From Syngnathus acus (lineage: Eukaryota > Chordata > Actinopteri > Syngnathiformes > Syngnathidae), in contig NC_051098.1 in the NCBI RefSeq assembly GCF_901709675.1, positions 10,603,000 through 10,666,999 of the forward strand: 64,000 nt of DNA, given 5' to 3'. The notes below the pieces were generated by a model. That model worked only from the letters and a program-made list of their open reading frames with translations. It made no database searches and was not told the origin of the DNA. The translations under genes were made by a program, and so were the position numbers. This document shows positions 40,101 through 52,773 of this stretch, piece by piece (within the stretch, counting starts at the first letter, position 1; each line of letters opens with the position of its first letter).

Positions 40101-43100
40101 AAATTGGCTGTAACTGTTGAAGCCCATAAATAAGTCTGTTCAAAATAAAAAAAATGATGTCAGATGTGCTCTCATAATTGCTTTCACAAGCTGCCACTAC
40201 CTGCATTACTGGTTAAGGTTTATATTTGAGCTGGCATTAGAAGAGCATGCATATCACAAGTCAGTCAATACAGGAGTCAATCTGAAACTAAACAGGAGTC
40301 ACAGTCAAAGCAAAAAGAAACCCAAAAGAAGAGCAGCTGTGTGTGGGAGGATAAGAAGGAGGGAGGGCGAGAGAGAAAAAAAGAGAGAAAGCTTTGACTG
40401 TCAAGTCAGATTGAAACATTTAATAATGGTTTTGTATATTAACCACGTCTGTGCATCCATTATTGTATGGCAACATAAGATTTGTGGGCAAGTGATGAAA
40501 GAAAATCACCAGTTGGTCTCTGCGTGTTTATGTGTATAACATTTTACGCAAAATGGGATTTATGTGTAAAAATGCCAGGACAATAAGAACCCGTCTGTAT
40601 TGTCCTGAGCGGCTGAGGTCTGGACAGACATACTGTAAACACATGCAGGATGTATTTTTCCAGGCACCATTCAGACTCAATTGAGCATTGGCCCAGATTC
40701 TACCAAGCGGTGACTTTTTATTCGGTTTTGTAAGGTGGGAATTTTTTCCTGAATCCATTGTGAATTGTCCTAAAATTTATGACTCATGCAAGCTTATTGT
40801 TCAGCTTCTGTCCTTTGGGGTAGTGGTCATGGCTGAACAATTCATCAAAATACAGTATTTAAATTGCAAAGGATGCAATTTTATGGTTGGGCGGGGACAC
40901 AACAGCGCCTTTAGTTTGGTTGGTCGGCTTTGACTTTTTTAAACATATGCATATTTGTTTATATTGTGTCTAGATGAATTCAGTGCATAGGAAATGCAAT
41001 AAATAATAAAGCTACAGATAAATTTGCATCATAGTTGTAATCTGATTTACGCCATACTTGTTTGGTAGAATTTTATCAAGTCATAGTGAACACTTAAAAG
41101 ACAACACTTAAAAGTCAAAGTGTTCAGTATTTTCTCACCAAAGTACATGAATAAACTGCCTGGTTCACCTTCCCTTATTTTAGCATAAACCAAAAATGTG
41201 TGGGAAAAAAGTTTTTGTAGTACAGATTAATATATTGCTTGTGTCTGTTAAGAAATACATAAAATAATCACATATTAAAACGAAATCGCAATATTGGCGG
41301 GTACTTCCAATTATGTTAATATATAGCATGTACCTTTCATGTATTTATTCATGTACTTATTTGTATAACCTTCAATTATCCCGGTAATGCAATTGAAAAC
41401 AGATTCTCATTTGCAATGCCGATCTGGCCGCTGACAGAAACTCCGATGAATTTTTCCTCCATATTTTAAAAGAAGAATGTTATTTGTGTAAATGCACATA
41501 TAGCATGTATATTCACAAAATAACACCAGAACATTGGGGCAACTTACAGTATGAGGCGCTGTTGAGGGTTTCAATGCCTTGCTCAGCGACTCTTCATGGG
41601 TGGGTGGTCCGTTGCCACATAGTCGCTAGCTGTATCTGTAAATATAGACAAAGGTCTAGTGGACTTTTCACATCCACAACAACATGGTCACTTCTTCATC
41701 TGACATGAATGTTCTTGTTCTTGTCTGGTACATCTGGTGTCAAACAGAGATTCAGAGCGACTCCCTCGACACCTCTTATCAAGTGCCTCGGGGCCCTCAT
41801 TGTTTGATGAGGTCAAATATACCCTCACTCCTCCTCCACAAAGTCAAACATGAATTATTCAGCCCCATTCTCCTCTTTTGAGGTGATGTGGTTATGACAG
41901 GTAGAAGGTATTAATATTAAAGCAGAACTTTGTCAACATTTCCCTAAATATAGCTGCTTTAAATTTATTGTGCTATGAGACTAACCGACAGAACGGCAGA
42001 TCACTATTTAACACACCAAATATTGCACAAAATTATTTGGAAAAAGGGGTGTAATATTTTCCAACACTAAAATCTGGTCTTCTCATTTTTGATGTTTGTT
42101 TTACTTTTAACCTGACGCAGTGTACGCTCGCATTGATTTCAGAAACAATTTGCCTTGTAACTCTATTTTTATGCACCATCTGCTCTTTCTCTCTAAATAA
42201 TACTCTTCTTTGTGCTGCACAGCGCAGATGAGCAAGTCGGTCACAATTACTACTTGTGCCAGCAGAGGCTCCTGATGTCGGCTGCTGCTTGTACATGCAT
42301 TATGCATTAATAAAACAGCTTCTGGAGGGATGCTAGCATGCAAAATCCGTAAAGCTTTCAGATCAAATCAAACTCAAGTGCTGGCAAAACATGTTACAAT
42401 ATAACCTTTTAAACTCGTTTTTTTTTTTTTTTTTTTTCTCCTGTCAGATATTTACACACACAAATTGTTGGTACTTCTCTCAATGAAAGACGAACATCAG
42501 GAAAAAAAAATTCTGGTGTCCAGTCCCTGGTCATTTCAGCTGAGATAGTTTCGAGCACACTCACAACCTGAAGGAAGATAAGAAATATAGAAAATGAATG
42601 CATGGATGGAAAAGCTGTTTAAATTTTCTCTTTGTATAAGGAGAAATAAAGTAAATCCCTAAAAAGGAGGAAAATTGAATGGCATCTGCTTTTTCTGTCA
42701 ACAAAAGGGGGAACATTCAATTTTTGAGGACTTAAGTGGATACAATTCTGCAATTTTATTTTAAATCCATAACTGTATATTTTTCATGTTAATGGTTCCG
42801 TTAAAATAATACATGACTTAAACATTATATTTGTCTTTTTTTAGTCTAGCGCCACTTGAAAGAGATTTTCAAAATGCATTAAAGCATCTCAGTTGTGAGG
42901 CAGGATGTATCACATTGTAAAAAGTTCTAAGCAGATTTGTGATGCGTGGAGATGTAATAATTTGGAACTGACTGTCTATTCTCGTACATCTAGAGGGGGA
43001 GGAAATTTTTGCAGCAGGTGGTGGTGCAGGTGATGGTTGAAATAAACAGCAGGATTCCACCTGTGCGTGTTTTGCATTGGAAAGCCTCCAGCACTTACTT

Positions 43101-46100
43101 CTCTCCGAGTTTCACTAGAATGGCAGCACTTAGATGTTAGAAACAGAAATGTCGTGACTGCGACACAAAATTGCTCCACATCCCCCCACCACCAGATGAT
43201 TCATTTTGTTCCTCCAGTTCCTCCCTCATTGCAACTGGAGCTATGCTTCATCCATTTAGCTATGCAGGTACTTGACTATGCCAACATAGATCAGTTAGGC
43301 TGTGTGCTGGAGAATGAAACTGCAGCAGAAAGTCCCAGACTCCCCACACTGACATGAGGACTCCATCATAGACCATTAAAGGCTGTAGCTAGCGACGAAT
43401 ACGGTGAAAGAGATAGCAAATAAAAGATGAAGCAAGTGTGAGAGCAGGAGAGGAAATGAAGGGACCACTGACTTACAGCTCCTTTGACAGCTATGAGAGA
43501 TAGCATGTCTTATGGAACTGAAGTCACGTTGTGAAAAGGTATGATCCTGTTTTTTTTTTTTTTGTGACAAAGAAATGGCAGTGGCATAAGTGGTTGCAGT
43601 CAGAAGTGTGACAATAATGGTTCCAGCATCTGTTTGGGCTTATATTTTTTTTTATTATTTATCCTAATAAATAATAATTTGATAGAATTTTCAGTTGGAT
43701 ATCAGAAAACCAAAATATTTGATAGTTGCAGCCGTCCTAGAAATTTGCACTGCTTACATAAAAAAATATATATTTTTTTTTTTACCTTGTCTTTTTCAGA
43801 TGTGTTTTGTAAATCTGGACCCTCAGAAAACAGACTGTGGAGATGATAAAATTATTAAGGTGAGCAAAAACCTTGTTTTCATTTTCTCCTCTTACATGTA
43901 TGCCCCACTTTTTTTTTTTTATCCATTTTTAATCCCATTTTTAATCCACACAACACTGGCATGGGAAGCATGGATATAAGGTCAATTTGTGTAATGTGTA
44001 GATTTGGTAGCTGCTCCCACTGGGTGTAGCAAAGCAATCAGTATTCATCTCCTAGTATCGAGGAGGGTCAGTAATTAAGAACCAATGCACTGGTAATACT
44101 GAGTACGCTCTTCTCCACAGAAACTGGCACTGGTGTCTCCAGACCTGCCAAAGCTTGTTGAATTTCTAAGTGCTCACCAGCCCAAAGAAAATGAAATCCT
44201 CTTTGTCAATGGCCTTGAGGGATCCAATACTTTCCAAACACGTCCAACAGCTCCTTCTCAGGTGATTAGAGTTTGAGATCTAAATTGAATCTTGGAATAT
44301 TCTGACAGTGAGGTGTTTCTAGAATCGTACATTCACCACAGTTTTTTTTTCTCGTCCTCAACAGCATCAGAAAAATACTGGTGTGTGCCTGCTTCAGCGT
44401 TCAAGACAGAAGCGCTTCATCCAACCAAGCAGTATTATCTTTGAGATCAACAAGTTCCTTGCCGGTTTCCAGTGGGGAAAAGAAAGACAGCTTCATCAAG
44501 GACAAATAAGACAACGGGTTGAGGATGACACCAATCGGTCAGTTTCATCTATCGAGGAAGATTTCCTGACAGCTTCAGAACACATGGGAGATGACAGTGA
44601 GGATGACGGATTTAGAAATGGTAATGTCCTGTCAAATATACTTTGTTGACATGTACCAAAATCATGCCATTCTTTCACTTGGAAGAAAATGTGGTCACCT
44701 CAAAATTCAAAAATTGTCTTTCTATCTCTCGACAGAGGCAGAAGCTGGTGGACAAGCAGAGAGCTCGGTAGAGGTTGCACAGAAACACAATGTTAATGTC
44801 CTGGGTCAGAGGACACAGCTGGCTCATCATCAGTGCAAGGATGATGCAGAAGTGAAAAGGGAAGCACATCAGCAGGTCAGCCGGCACACAAAGGAATCAG
44901 CCGGTCACTACGCTACCAATCTGGCAGAGTCGGTACTACAAGATGCCTTCATACGCCTTTCTCAAGATGAAACCTCCTTTATCTCTGAGGCTGCAGTCAG
45001 TGTATCACACTCACGGTGTCACTCCGAGACTACACACGTGCAAAGAAAACGGCCTTCTCAACAGCATACCTGCTCCTTTGAACTCCCTAAAATTGTCATA
45101 GTTCAAAGTCCAGACAGTGCAGATGGAACTGCAGAGTGGCCAGAGACTCAGGGGTCAAATGTGTCTGACCAGGATATTACCACAAAAGACATTCAGATGC
45201 CAGAAAAGAAAGGTCATAATCCTCACCGCAATGGAGGGCTTCCATCTAAACCCGTCGAGGTGGCTTTGGCCTGCGCTGCCAATGTTATTGGCACCATAAC
45301 TTCCCCACAGCTAGCAGGACATCTCACCAAGGATTTAACTTCAGAAGAAGACACAGAAGAGGAGCTAGAGAAACCAGAGGAGAAAGGCGACTACTCTTTT
45401 TCCTCAGCCATGTGTGGTATGGCTCAGGTTGCCGGTGCTGTTGCAGCGTTGGAGCTTACAGAGATGCCCGGCGAGGTTGAAAATAGTGACACGGATTTAA
45501 ATGCAGCCTACAAAACATCACAGGGTTTGATATCTGCTGCCCAAACATCTGCGGCCTTCACGCTACATTGCAGTGTTGCAGAAGGTACCAGTGTCGAAGC
45601 ATTCCGTGCAAACATCGCTGAAGTACTTCATCGGGAAGCAGCTGAGGTGTTGACTTATCCACATGGCTACCGGAGTGTAGCTGACCTCTTGGAGTCCACA
45701 CATAATAAGATAGTTGATGGCATTACATGCCCGAAAAAATCCTACACGGAAGAAAGAGAAGTGGGAGAATTAATCGACGAGGTGGCCGACAGTCTTTTTA
45801 AGCATGCTTTGGAAAAAGCCCAAAAGAAAAAAGAACTGGAGGGGACTGGGAAAGATGCACCGAGCCTCCAGGTTCTTCTGCAGGACAGCGTAAACAATTT
45901 GCTCTTTGAGATTCTTTGCCAGGCACAAAAAAAGATTAGTCACATTTCAAAAAGTGATCAAGGGACTTTTGAGACACAGGACCTTGATACTAGTTGCAAG
46001 CAGCATGTTGCCACAAAAGGAAGCGATGATTCATTAAGTCAATTACAGGGTTCAGTAAGTTATAAGCAATCAACTAACAATGACAAACATGGTATGTGTC

Positions 46101-49100
46101 AAAGCACAGATAGACTTGCCATGGTTCCTGGAATTAGCACAAATATACTTGAGGAAAGTGATGTCAATGCATCTCTCTTTACAGTTTACAACAAAGAGCA
46201 ACCCCAGCACTCGTGCTGTGTACAAATCCAATCGAAGTCTAACGTACATATAAAAGACTACTCTGGTCACCAGGACACAACTGCTGTCAGAGTTCCCTTG
46301 AGTGAAATCCCCGTTCATTGCACAGAGAGGCGGGGTCGATTTGTGACAGGAAATGACAGCAGACAGTCTTCTCTCACCCCGCAGTCGTCACTCAACTCTT
46401 GCAGTTCACTCTTTTCCTGGAGAATGGACTCAGAGAGCAGGACACCCATTACTTGCTTTGCCGATGATTTGGCTGCTACAGTGGTGTCTATGGCCACGGA
46501 ACTAGCTGCCATATGTCTTGAAAATTCTACCGGGAAGCAGCCCTGGTTCTGTGCCCTCAAGGGTACATCTCCAGAGGGCCCAGAGGCTTTCTTGATCCCC
46601 GCTTGTCGAACGGTACTCAGAAGGAAAGAGGGTCAGAACAACAGTGTGTCCTCCAAGAAACATCGAGCACCACGCCTCAGTGAGATAAAAAAGAAAACAG
46701 AGGAGCAACCAGAGTTGATGGAACGCCTGGTGAACCGAGTGGTAGATGAGTCGGTCAACCCTGATGAACCACAGGACCCGTTTGCCCTTTTTGCCTCGGA
46801 AGTCACGGCCAGGATCATGAACTGCCCTGAGCTGAATGTGGTGGACACTTCCAAAACAGGCCAGCCACGTAGCAGATTGCAGTGTGAGAGGTGGAGTCGT
46901 GGAAAAGCCTCTAGTTATGAAAGTATTCCAGAGGAAGATGCAGACCCCTCGGGTACACTAAATACCCTGGGCCCTGGTAGTCGTCTCGGCCAGAACCTGA
47001 GTCGTGGTAGCTCTGTTTCCAAACAGTCAAGTTGTGAGAGCATCACAGATGAATTTTCACGGTTCATGGTAAACCAGATGGAGACTGAGGGCAGAGGCTT
47101 TGACCTTCTCCTAGACTACTATGCAGGGAAAAATGCCAGCAGCATTCTGGCTGCAGCTGTGCAACAGGCGGCATCCAAGAAAAACGGTCACCTTAACGTT
47201 AGAACTACATCCTGCCTCTCCAAACAGTCTAGCACTGAGAGCATCACAGAGGAGTTCTACAGGTTTATGCTCCGGGACATGGATAAGGAAAACAAAGACC
47301 ACGTCATGGCAAAGACTAAAGAGTGGAGCAACAGCTTGTTCCCGCCATCTGCCCGGACTCCCTTTTGCATACGACAATCGTCAGTCCCAGACAGGCGATC
47401 GTCAGATTCAAGACTGACCGTCAGCTCACCCATTAAAGCCAATTCATTTGATGGCTTTGCCAGAAACGTGCATGGAGATACATTAAATATCTGCCCAACC
47501 AACTCAGTGGCAGCAACGGGACTGTGCAAGTCAGACTCGTGTCTCTATCAAAGAGGCAAGACCGACCAGATCACTGATATGCTGATCCACGATACCTGGT
47601 CCAGTTCTATTGAGTCTTTGATGCGGAAGAACAAGATCATTGTTGATCCAGAGGACAGTATTGAGCTGGAGGCTGCAGGAGACTGCCAGCCCCAAGTACA
47701 GCAGTTTGCAAACCGTCTGGCAGCTGACATTGTAGAAATTGGCAAATCATGTGTTGGAGATCAGCAAGAGGGCCCAAATGGGCCAAACTCACAAACGCAC
47801 ATGCCAGTTGGTGAGAGAAGGAGGGGATTCAAACAATCTCATTTAAACTGTAGTCGGGGTAGGTCAAGTCAAGAACAAACGGGGGTTATATCAGGTGCAG
47901 GTAACAGCGGTACACCCCGTTTAAGAGCCCCCAGGGATGTACCAGTGATCCACATTGAGGGGGATACCCACGAAAGGAGAGATGGACCTCCGGAACGACC
48001 ACCAGAGATGCCAGGTACCAAGCGTACGGAGAAGATTACAGCCAACGGAAATAGGTACTCATATTTAACCTTTACTGTAAAAAACAGACATAAAAGAATG
48101 AGAATCATCTGCGCTAGTTAACTCGGCTAGTTGACTTGGGTTCTAGTTGTCTTTTCAACCAGACTTTTTGAAAGATTTTAAATTTTGAGGATGATCAAAT
48201 TGCATTTTTCATTTGTTTTACAATGACTTTGGTGGTGTTTTGAGAGACAAGGACAGCTACAGTTAAAAAAAATAAAACGTGTTTTTTCCGAATAGCTTCC
48301 AGAAGCGCTAATGAGGCCTAGACAGATGTTTTAACAGCATTTTAATGTTTTGCAGTTAATGAAGGCTGTCACTGTGTGCATCTCAATCTCAAATGAACCT
48401 GAAAAGAGGTGCTAATGAAAGTAATTTGAGAGAAAAAAATTAAAGTTTTGTTCTTAAGTGACCTTTTTGACTTATGTACACTTACTGTTGAATTTTCTTA
48501 TGGTATGTTTTACTGCTATATTTATGCTAGACTAACAATTGTTCGATGATTTAAAACACAGGTAACAATGCCCGGGTCTACATCTGGAGTACTAGTTTGG
48601 TTTTTATCGCATTGCTAAACAACACTAACCGTGGCTTTCGCATTAGGTTGTCATATTTTTCCGTTTTAATGAAATGCTAATCCTTAAATCCATACAGTAC
48701 ATGCTGAATAATGAATAAGGGCGGAGATATGCTCCTGTTTGCAATCGGAGTCCGTCTCTGAGGTTAAGAGTGACACGCAGTCCCTCAGAGTCAATAATTG
48801 TTGATATCTTTCCCGTATTGTCAAGGTTGACAGCCCTCAATTATTTGATTGACTTAATTTGATCAGTGTGCTCAAAAGCAGTGAAAATACAGGCATACCC
48901 TTGGAGAAATGGAATTTGCCGATGCGTTAAATATGCTGATGAATTAGCTACCTAATTGTGTAGCGCACGCTGAGTAGACATCAGGAAAACCGAGGTACTT
49001 TAATCCATGATCAATTTTGCTCTCCCAGCAGTGAAAGGGACAGGTCAGCTGTGGTTGCGGCCAAAGTAGAGAAGAGGGACAAGCGTTCAATGAGCGCTAG

Positions 49101-50557
49101 CAGTGAAGAGAGCATGGGAAGCTGGTCCCACATAAACACGGAGGATGAGACCAGTAGTTTTATCCAACTGAGCGAGGGGTCAGTAACTACCGTTTCCCGA
49201 TAAATGCTGATGAAGCTGCTGCTCCCACCGTCACCTCACTGTCATTGGCCCATCGCTGCTGACTCCTGTTCTCTCTCTTGTGCCAATCCTAAATTTATTT
49301 CCCCCCCCGCTTTATGCTGCTTTTGCTGATTTCATGCCAGCTTGCTCGGACAACGAGTTTCACAAAGGCCCCGGTACAAGGCGTGACCAACCTTCAACAG
49401 TGCTCAGCTCTCGTCATTGGAGAACGTACAGAATGACTTCTCTAAGCAAAAGCCTCTTGCTTGATGGCAAATTGAGAGGTCACTGATCGTCCTTGGCTTT
49501 CTGTGTTCCGTGGGAAATCTTTCTATTGTGAAACGCACCATCATACCATCAGCTTTTTGAAATTAACACCTCATCCCCAAACCATGAGACACAATGGCAT
49601 GGTTACCAGCACCGGGCTCATCCATCAATTCCACGCAAAGTACTTCCAAATCTCATTTTCAGACAGGCTTGTCGTGATTCAAATATCACCAGCTCTGCAG
49701 TCGCCAAACATGAGTGTTAGATTCTACCACAACTGCAATGTGATTTGACCAACTGCGGATCGTCATCAGTGATAAGGCAGGATGCGTAGAATTAAAATAT
49801 GAATGCTGTCCTTTTTTTTTTTTTTATGATTTACAGCAATGGCACCAGCAGCGGCTCAAGCGTAGGCATGGCCGATCTGGAGACTTTCTCTGATGTGCAA
49901 TCTCCTAGCACAGAAATAAGGTAATTCTGATATTAACGTTATTATTGGACATTTTGATGTCTCTTTATTTAGACTAGTTTCTTTTGTGTTCACAGTGGAG
50001 GGCCCGAGAAACCTGACCAATCAGCAACCAAAGATGGCTACTTCGGTAAGTAAGAATTTGGTGCTTAAAACTTCTTCTTAAAGTCCAGAGACTGGAGATA
50101 ATCCTCCAATTCTCCTTACTTGAGAATCGTGGTGACTAATTGATGACTGACATTTCAGAGAGCTGCTCAGCCAGGACAGCAGGAGGTGGCGGTGGTCATG
50201 TTAGGGAACTCCTTGTGGTAAACTGTGACCTGGAAGCGGACTGCATGGACTCGGAGGTGACAGTGGCTCTGCAGTGGATCGCAGCTTCTGAGCTGGGTCT
50301 TCCAGTTCTCTACTTCAAGAAGTCTAAAGAACAAAGGATTGCCAAGGTGGGTTAAACATGCTTACCGTTTGTTAGCATTCATTTATGACATGGGTGCTTC
50401 TGATGCTCAGTTCCAGAAGTTGGTCCATCTATTGTCCCAGAAGTCATGGCGGATCTCGGACTTGTTCAGTGCTGTGCTTCAGTTCTGTAAACTTCATGAA
50501 GAGAGTGAGGACACATCGCTGTCTAGCCTGTTTGACTGGCTCTTTGAGATCCTGTGA
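34191..50557 (+). CDS. sphkap: SPHKAP, PKA (RI)-anchoring protein, complete, 12 exons
   Basis: A-kinase anchoring protein that binds type I PKA regulatory subunits and was named as a sphingosine kinase 1 interactor. Exons: 34191-34225, 36359-36461, 37355-37465, 43800-43859, 44121-44261, 44365-44620, 44736-48054, 49032-49178, 49837-49920, 49996-50045, 50159-50346, 50411-50557. They sum to 4641 nt (1546 aa), all in phase; human is about 1700 aa. Matches to the human protein include N-terminal PSNFQSSAMFEDS and CKK, SIEEDFLTASEHM, SVSKQSSCESITDEFSRFM, LLLDYYAGKNASSIL, and the C-terminal LQWIAASELG and SLFDWL. Amphipathic helices suited to RI binding lie at residues ~294-312 (YATNLAESVLQDAFIRLSQ), ~811-833 (DDLAATVVSMATELAAICL) and ~1226-1240 (FANRLAADIVEIGKS). 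The first exon encodes only 11 codons, but its junction recreates the conserved PSN. Exon 7 alone holds 72% of the CDS. Intron 11 is 64 nt. Confidence 0.97.
34226..36358 (+). other. sphkap intron 1
   Basis: 2.1 kb between a GTAATG donor and a TTTTGCAG acceptor. It holds an (AAAT)n-like tract at about 34,738-34,790 and no other recognisable feature. Confidence 0.6.
36462..37354 (+). other. sphkap intron 2
   Basis: 0.9 kb, GTAAGC donor and GTTGCAG acceptor. Nothing else recognised inside. Confidence 0.6.
37466..43799 (+). other. sphkap intron 3
   Basis: The largest intron (6.3 kb), from a GTGAGG donor to a CTTTTTCAG acceptor. It holds an (AAT)8 tract at 37,800-37,823, a T run at 42,418-42,437 and an old LINE/SINE tail at 42,513-42,610. 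Open frames inside (for example 40,117-40,539 and 43,067-43,357) have no homology that I recognise. Confidence 0.55.
42513..42610 (+). mobile_element. LINE2/SINE-type 3' tail fragment in sphkap intron 3
   Basis: CTGGTGTCCAGTCCCTGG, then TCAGCTGAGATAGTTTCGAG, CACACTCACAACCTGAAG, and ATAGAAAATGAATGCATGGA. This follows the order of the common fish tail (CTGGCGACCAGTCC..., CAGCTGGGATAGGCTCCAGC, CGACCCT.., GAAAATGGATGGATGGA). Strongly decayed. Confidence 0.65.
44736..48054 (+). CDS. sphkap: sphkap giant exon 7
   Basis: A single 3319-nt exon coding for residues 236-1341 with no stop codon. The acceptor is TCTCTCGACAG and the donor AATAG|GTACTC. The open frame extends to both sides through intron sequence (from 44,591 to 48,121), so those ends are not the protein ends; the splice sites fix the exon. 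It carries the serine-rich repeats SKQSSCESITDEFSRFM and SKQSSTESITEEFYRFM about 60 residues apart, an internal duplication also present in the human protein. Confidence 0.95.
48055..49031 (+). other. sphkap intron 7
   Basis: About 1 kb, AT-rich, with no recognisable element. It ends in a tandem CAGCAG acceptor, so exon 8 may start at 49,029 or 49,032, both in frame. Confidence 0.6.
49179..49836 (+). other. sphkap intron 8
   Basis: 658 bp with donor GG|GTCAGT and acceptor GATTTACAG. The donor just upstream of a competing TCA|GTAACT was chosen because only it keeps the frame (SEG-NGTSSGSSVG). Confidence 0.6.
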
Positions 50558-51340
50558 AGTGGATTAGTTTTCCCCAGTGTGCATGTTCACTTCCTCACAC
50601 TGACGCTTGTCTTCTCACCAAGTGTGTCCGCTTCCAAAGCTGAGAGCACAAAGTGATCATCCAACTTGAAAAATGCTCCTTCCCTCACTGCTGTCACTTT
50701 GCGTCCATGGAGGGTTCGGGTTTTTTGTTTTTTTTTTTGTCTGTCACCGCTCACATCCATCCCAAAGGAACGCGAGTTGGACATTCCTATTGGGAGGGAA
50801 CAAGCCATTTAGAGATTATGGTTAGCAGGGTTTAACTGCGCCAAAGTATAGTATATCGATTTACACAATAATTAGAGAATATTTACAGAATCTCACAAAA
50901 AATATTGTGTTCATCCCTTTATTTATTCCAGAAAGTACAAATGTTACTGTTGTTCATGGCTGTTCACATAAGATCACACCAATGCTTAAAATATTCTTTT
51001 TCATTAGCCACAAAAAACGTCCTTTTTGTGATCATGAACGTTTATGTTGGGATCTATTATGTGTTACTTGAGAACAGATCTTAGATTGTTGTCTTGTATA
51101 TATTGACCGTTTGGACCTGCAGCACTTTGGAGTAGTGGACTCTAGCATTTATGGTCAGGAAAGACCAAGTAAGGTTCGTAATGTTCAATTTGTAAGTGAA
51201 ATTGGTGTGTTTATTTCACTTCTTTGTGGTACTCTTGTGTTAACAGAAGCACACATTTGAGCTGTAAAATGTCATTATATAAGTGAATGAATGTATTTAT
51301 CTTTTGACATCAATAAAAATCCCTGTGTTGTGAAATCTCT
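50558..51340 (+). other. sphkap 3' UTR with poly(A) signal
   Basis: Follows the TGA at 50,555-50,557. The first canonical AATAAA is at 51,312-51,317, giving a likely 3' UTR of about 0.78 kb. The exact cleavage site is not visible. Confidence 0.6.
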
Positions 51341-52773
51341 TGTGGCAATAAGACGTGACTAAAAGAAAATTCAATTACTCACCAATTCAAGATGTGAAAC
51401 AAAGCTGTAAGCTGTCAAAAAGAGTATAAATGAGTCAACCCCGACACAATAACCAACAAATGATATACCGTATTTTCCGGACTATAAATCACTACTTTTT
51501 GCACAAGCTTTGAACTTATCTATGCTTATCTATGAATTTTTCATGATATTGTAGGATTTGTGCATATTCTCTTATATATGGAAATGAAACATTAAAACAC
51601 CTGCAGCTTATAGTCTTATATGAACTAAACAGGATCTCCCTCTAATTTTAGCTGGTGCATCTTATATTCAGGTGCGGTTTATAGTCCAGAAAATTATCGG
51701 TGCTGACAAACAGGTTGAGGGAAATTTTTGTATGTGGCTGTGAGGCAGGTCTCTTTGTTCACACCTGTAACAAATTCAACACAACAGACTGCGGTATATG
51801 TTTTTTCTTCGATGAATGATGTCAATTTATTGTTGCTGATGCCATACTGTACTGTAATGAGCAGCTTGACTTTAAACCTCTCTCCTATCTTAATATTTTT
51901 CCTTACTTATCACCAGCAACAAATAAACATATTTGTGATTCAAAATTTTAGCTGCTCACTGACTACAAGTCTCACAGTCTTTAAATTTCATTGGCTGGTT
52001 AGGTGTAATTATTCGGCTTGACTTTCAAATTTTTGGAGACCAGAAATATTTGTTTGGAATCCACACTGCAAGTCTTCAGAAGCATTTGACTTTTGAGTTA
52101 GTACAGGAAAGTTGTGTTATTCACAGGACCACTAACTACTTCAACTCCAAACATTACAGCAAAGTAGCACAAAATATATGTATGTCCTCAAATAACCCCA
52201 ATGAAAACATTCTAATGACTTGGAAAAAGTCTTGGAAAAGGCATGGCAAAGTGGAGAGACATCAAACAAAGCAGCAATCAGTAACACTGCAATTCTAAGT
52301 CGCAATTGTACTCCCAGGTGACACAAAACAAATTACAAATCATTTTATGGTCTCCCTGAGACTTATGAATTTGAGACAACACATGGTGGAAATGCATTAG
52401 CCTCTATTTCAAGCCGATATCTCTGCACCGCATGAGAAAAGCAAAATCTTGGAGGAAATTACTCTCGCATAGCAGGGGGGCTAAACAACAAGATGACCTC
52501 GAGCTCAAGTGTGTCATCCTTTGATTGATAGACTGTAAATGCCAAACTGGGGATTTACATCAAGTCTTGCAATTGGAAGATCACAAGACTAAAAACGAGT
52601 GGCACTCACTCAAATTAACATTTCAATGTCACGCAGCTACTGTCAACAACGCATGTCATTGAGCTGCTCATCTTCATATGAAGCTGTCAACAGCAGCATA
52701 TAAGTGCACCACCAATTGGAGTGTAGTGACATGTGGACGTATACTGGCTCCCGGGGGTGAAGAAGGGGGGCGG
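51341..52773. other. Convergent intergenic spacer between sphkap and daw1
   Basis: Holds the 3' flank of both genes and a degenerate MITE at 51,465-51,700. No other gene recognised; the daw1 3' UTR must lie in the right-hand part. Confidence 0.55.
51465..51700. mobile_element. Degenerate MITE, copy 3
   Basis: TACCGTATTTTCCGGACTAT on the left and ATAGTCCAGAAAATTATCGG on the right are imperfect inverted termini of the same type as at 14,142 and 22,859. The interior has diverged, lacks the 62-bp tandem units and is probably an older relative. Confidence 0.6.

Noticed and set aside
40117-40539. 140-aa open frame in sphkap intron 3
   Set aside because: No homology recognised and basic, low-complexity composition (KKKPKRR, REGEREKKRE). 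It is in an intron with no flanking splice logic.
43067-43357. 96-aa open frame as an extra sphkap exon
   Set aside because: The human protein needs no sequence between exon 3 and the MCFVNLD exon, and the adjoining exons already join in phase.
44591-48121. A single-exon 1176-aa gene
   Set aside because: The first ~48 residues are read-through of exon 6 in the wrong frame and of intron 6, and the last ~22 are intron 7. Homology and splice sites place this inside the 12-exon sphkap.
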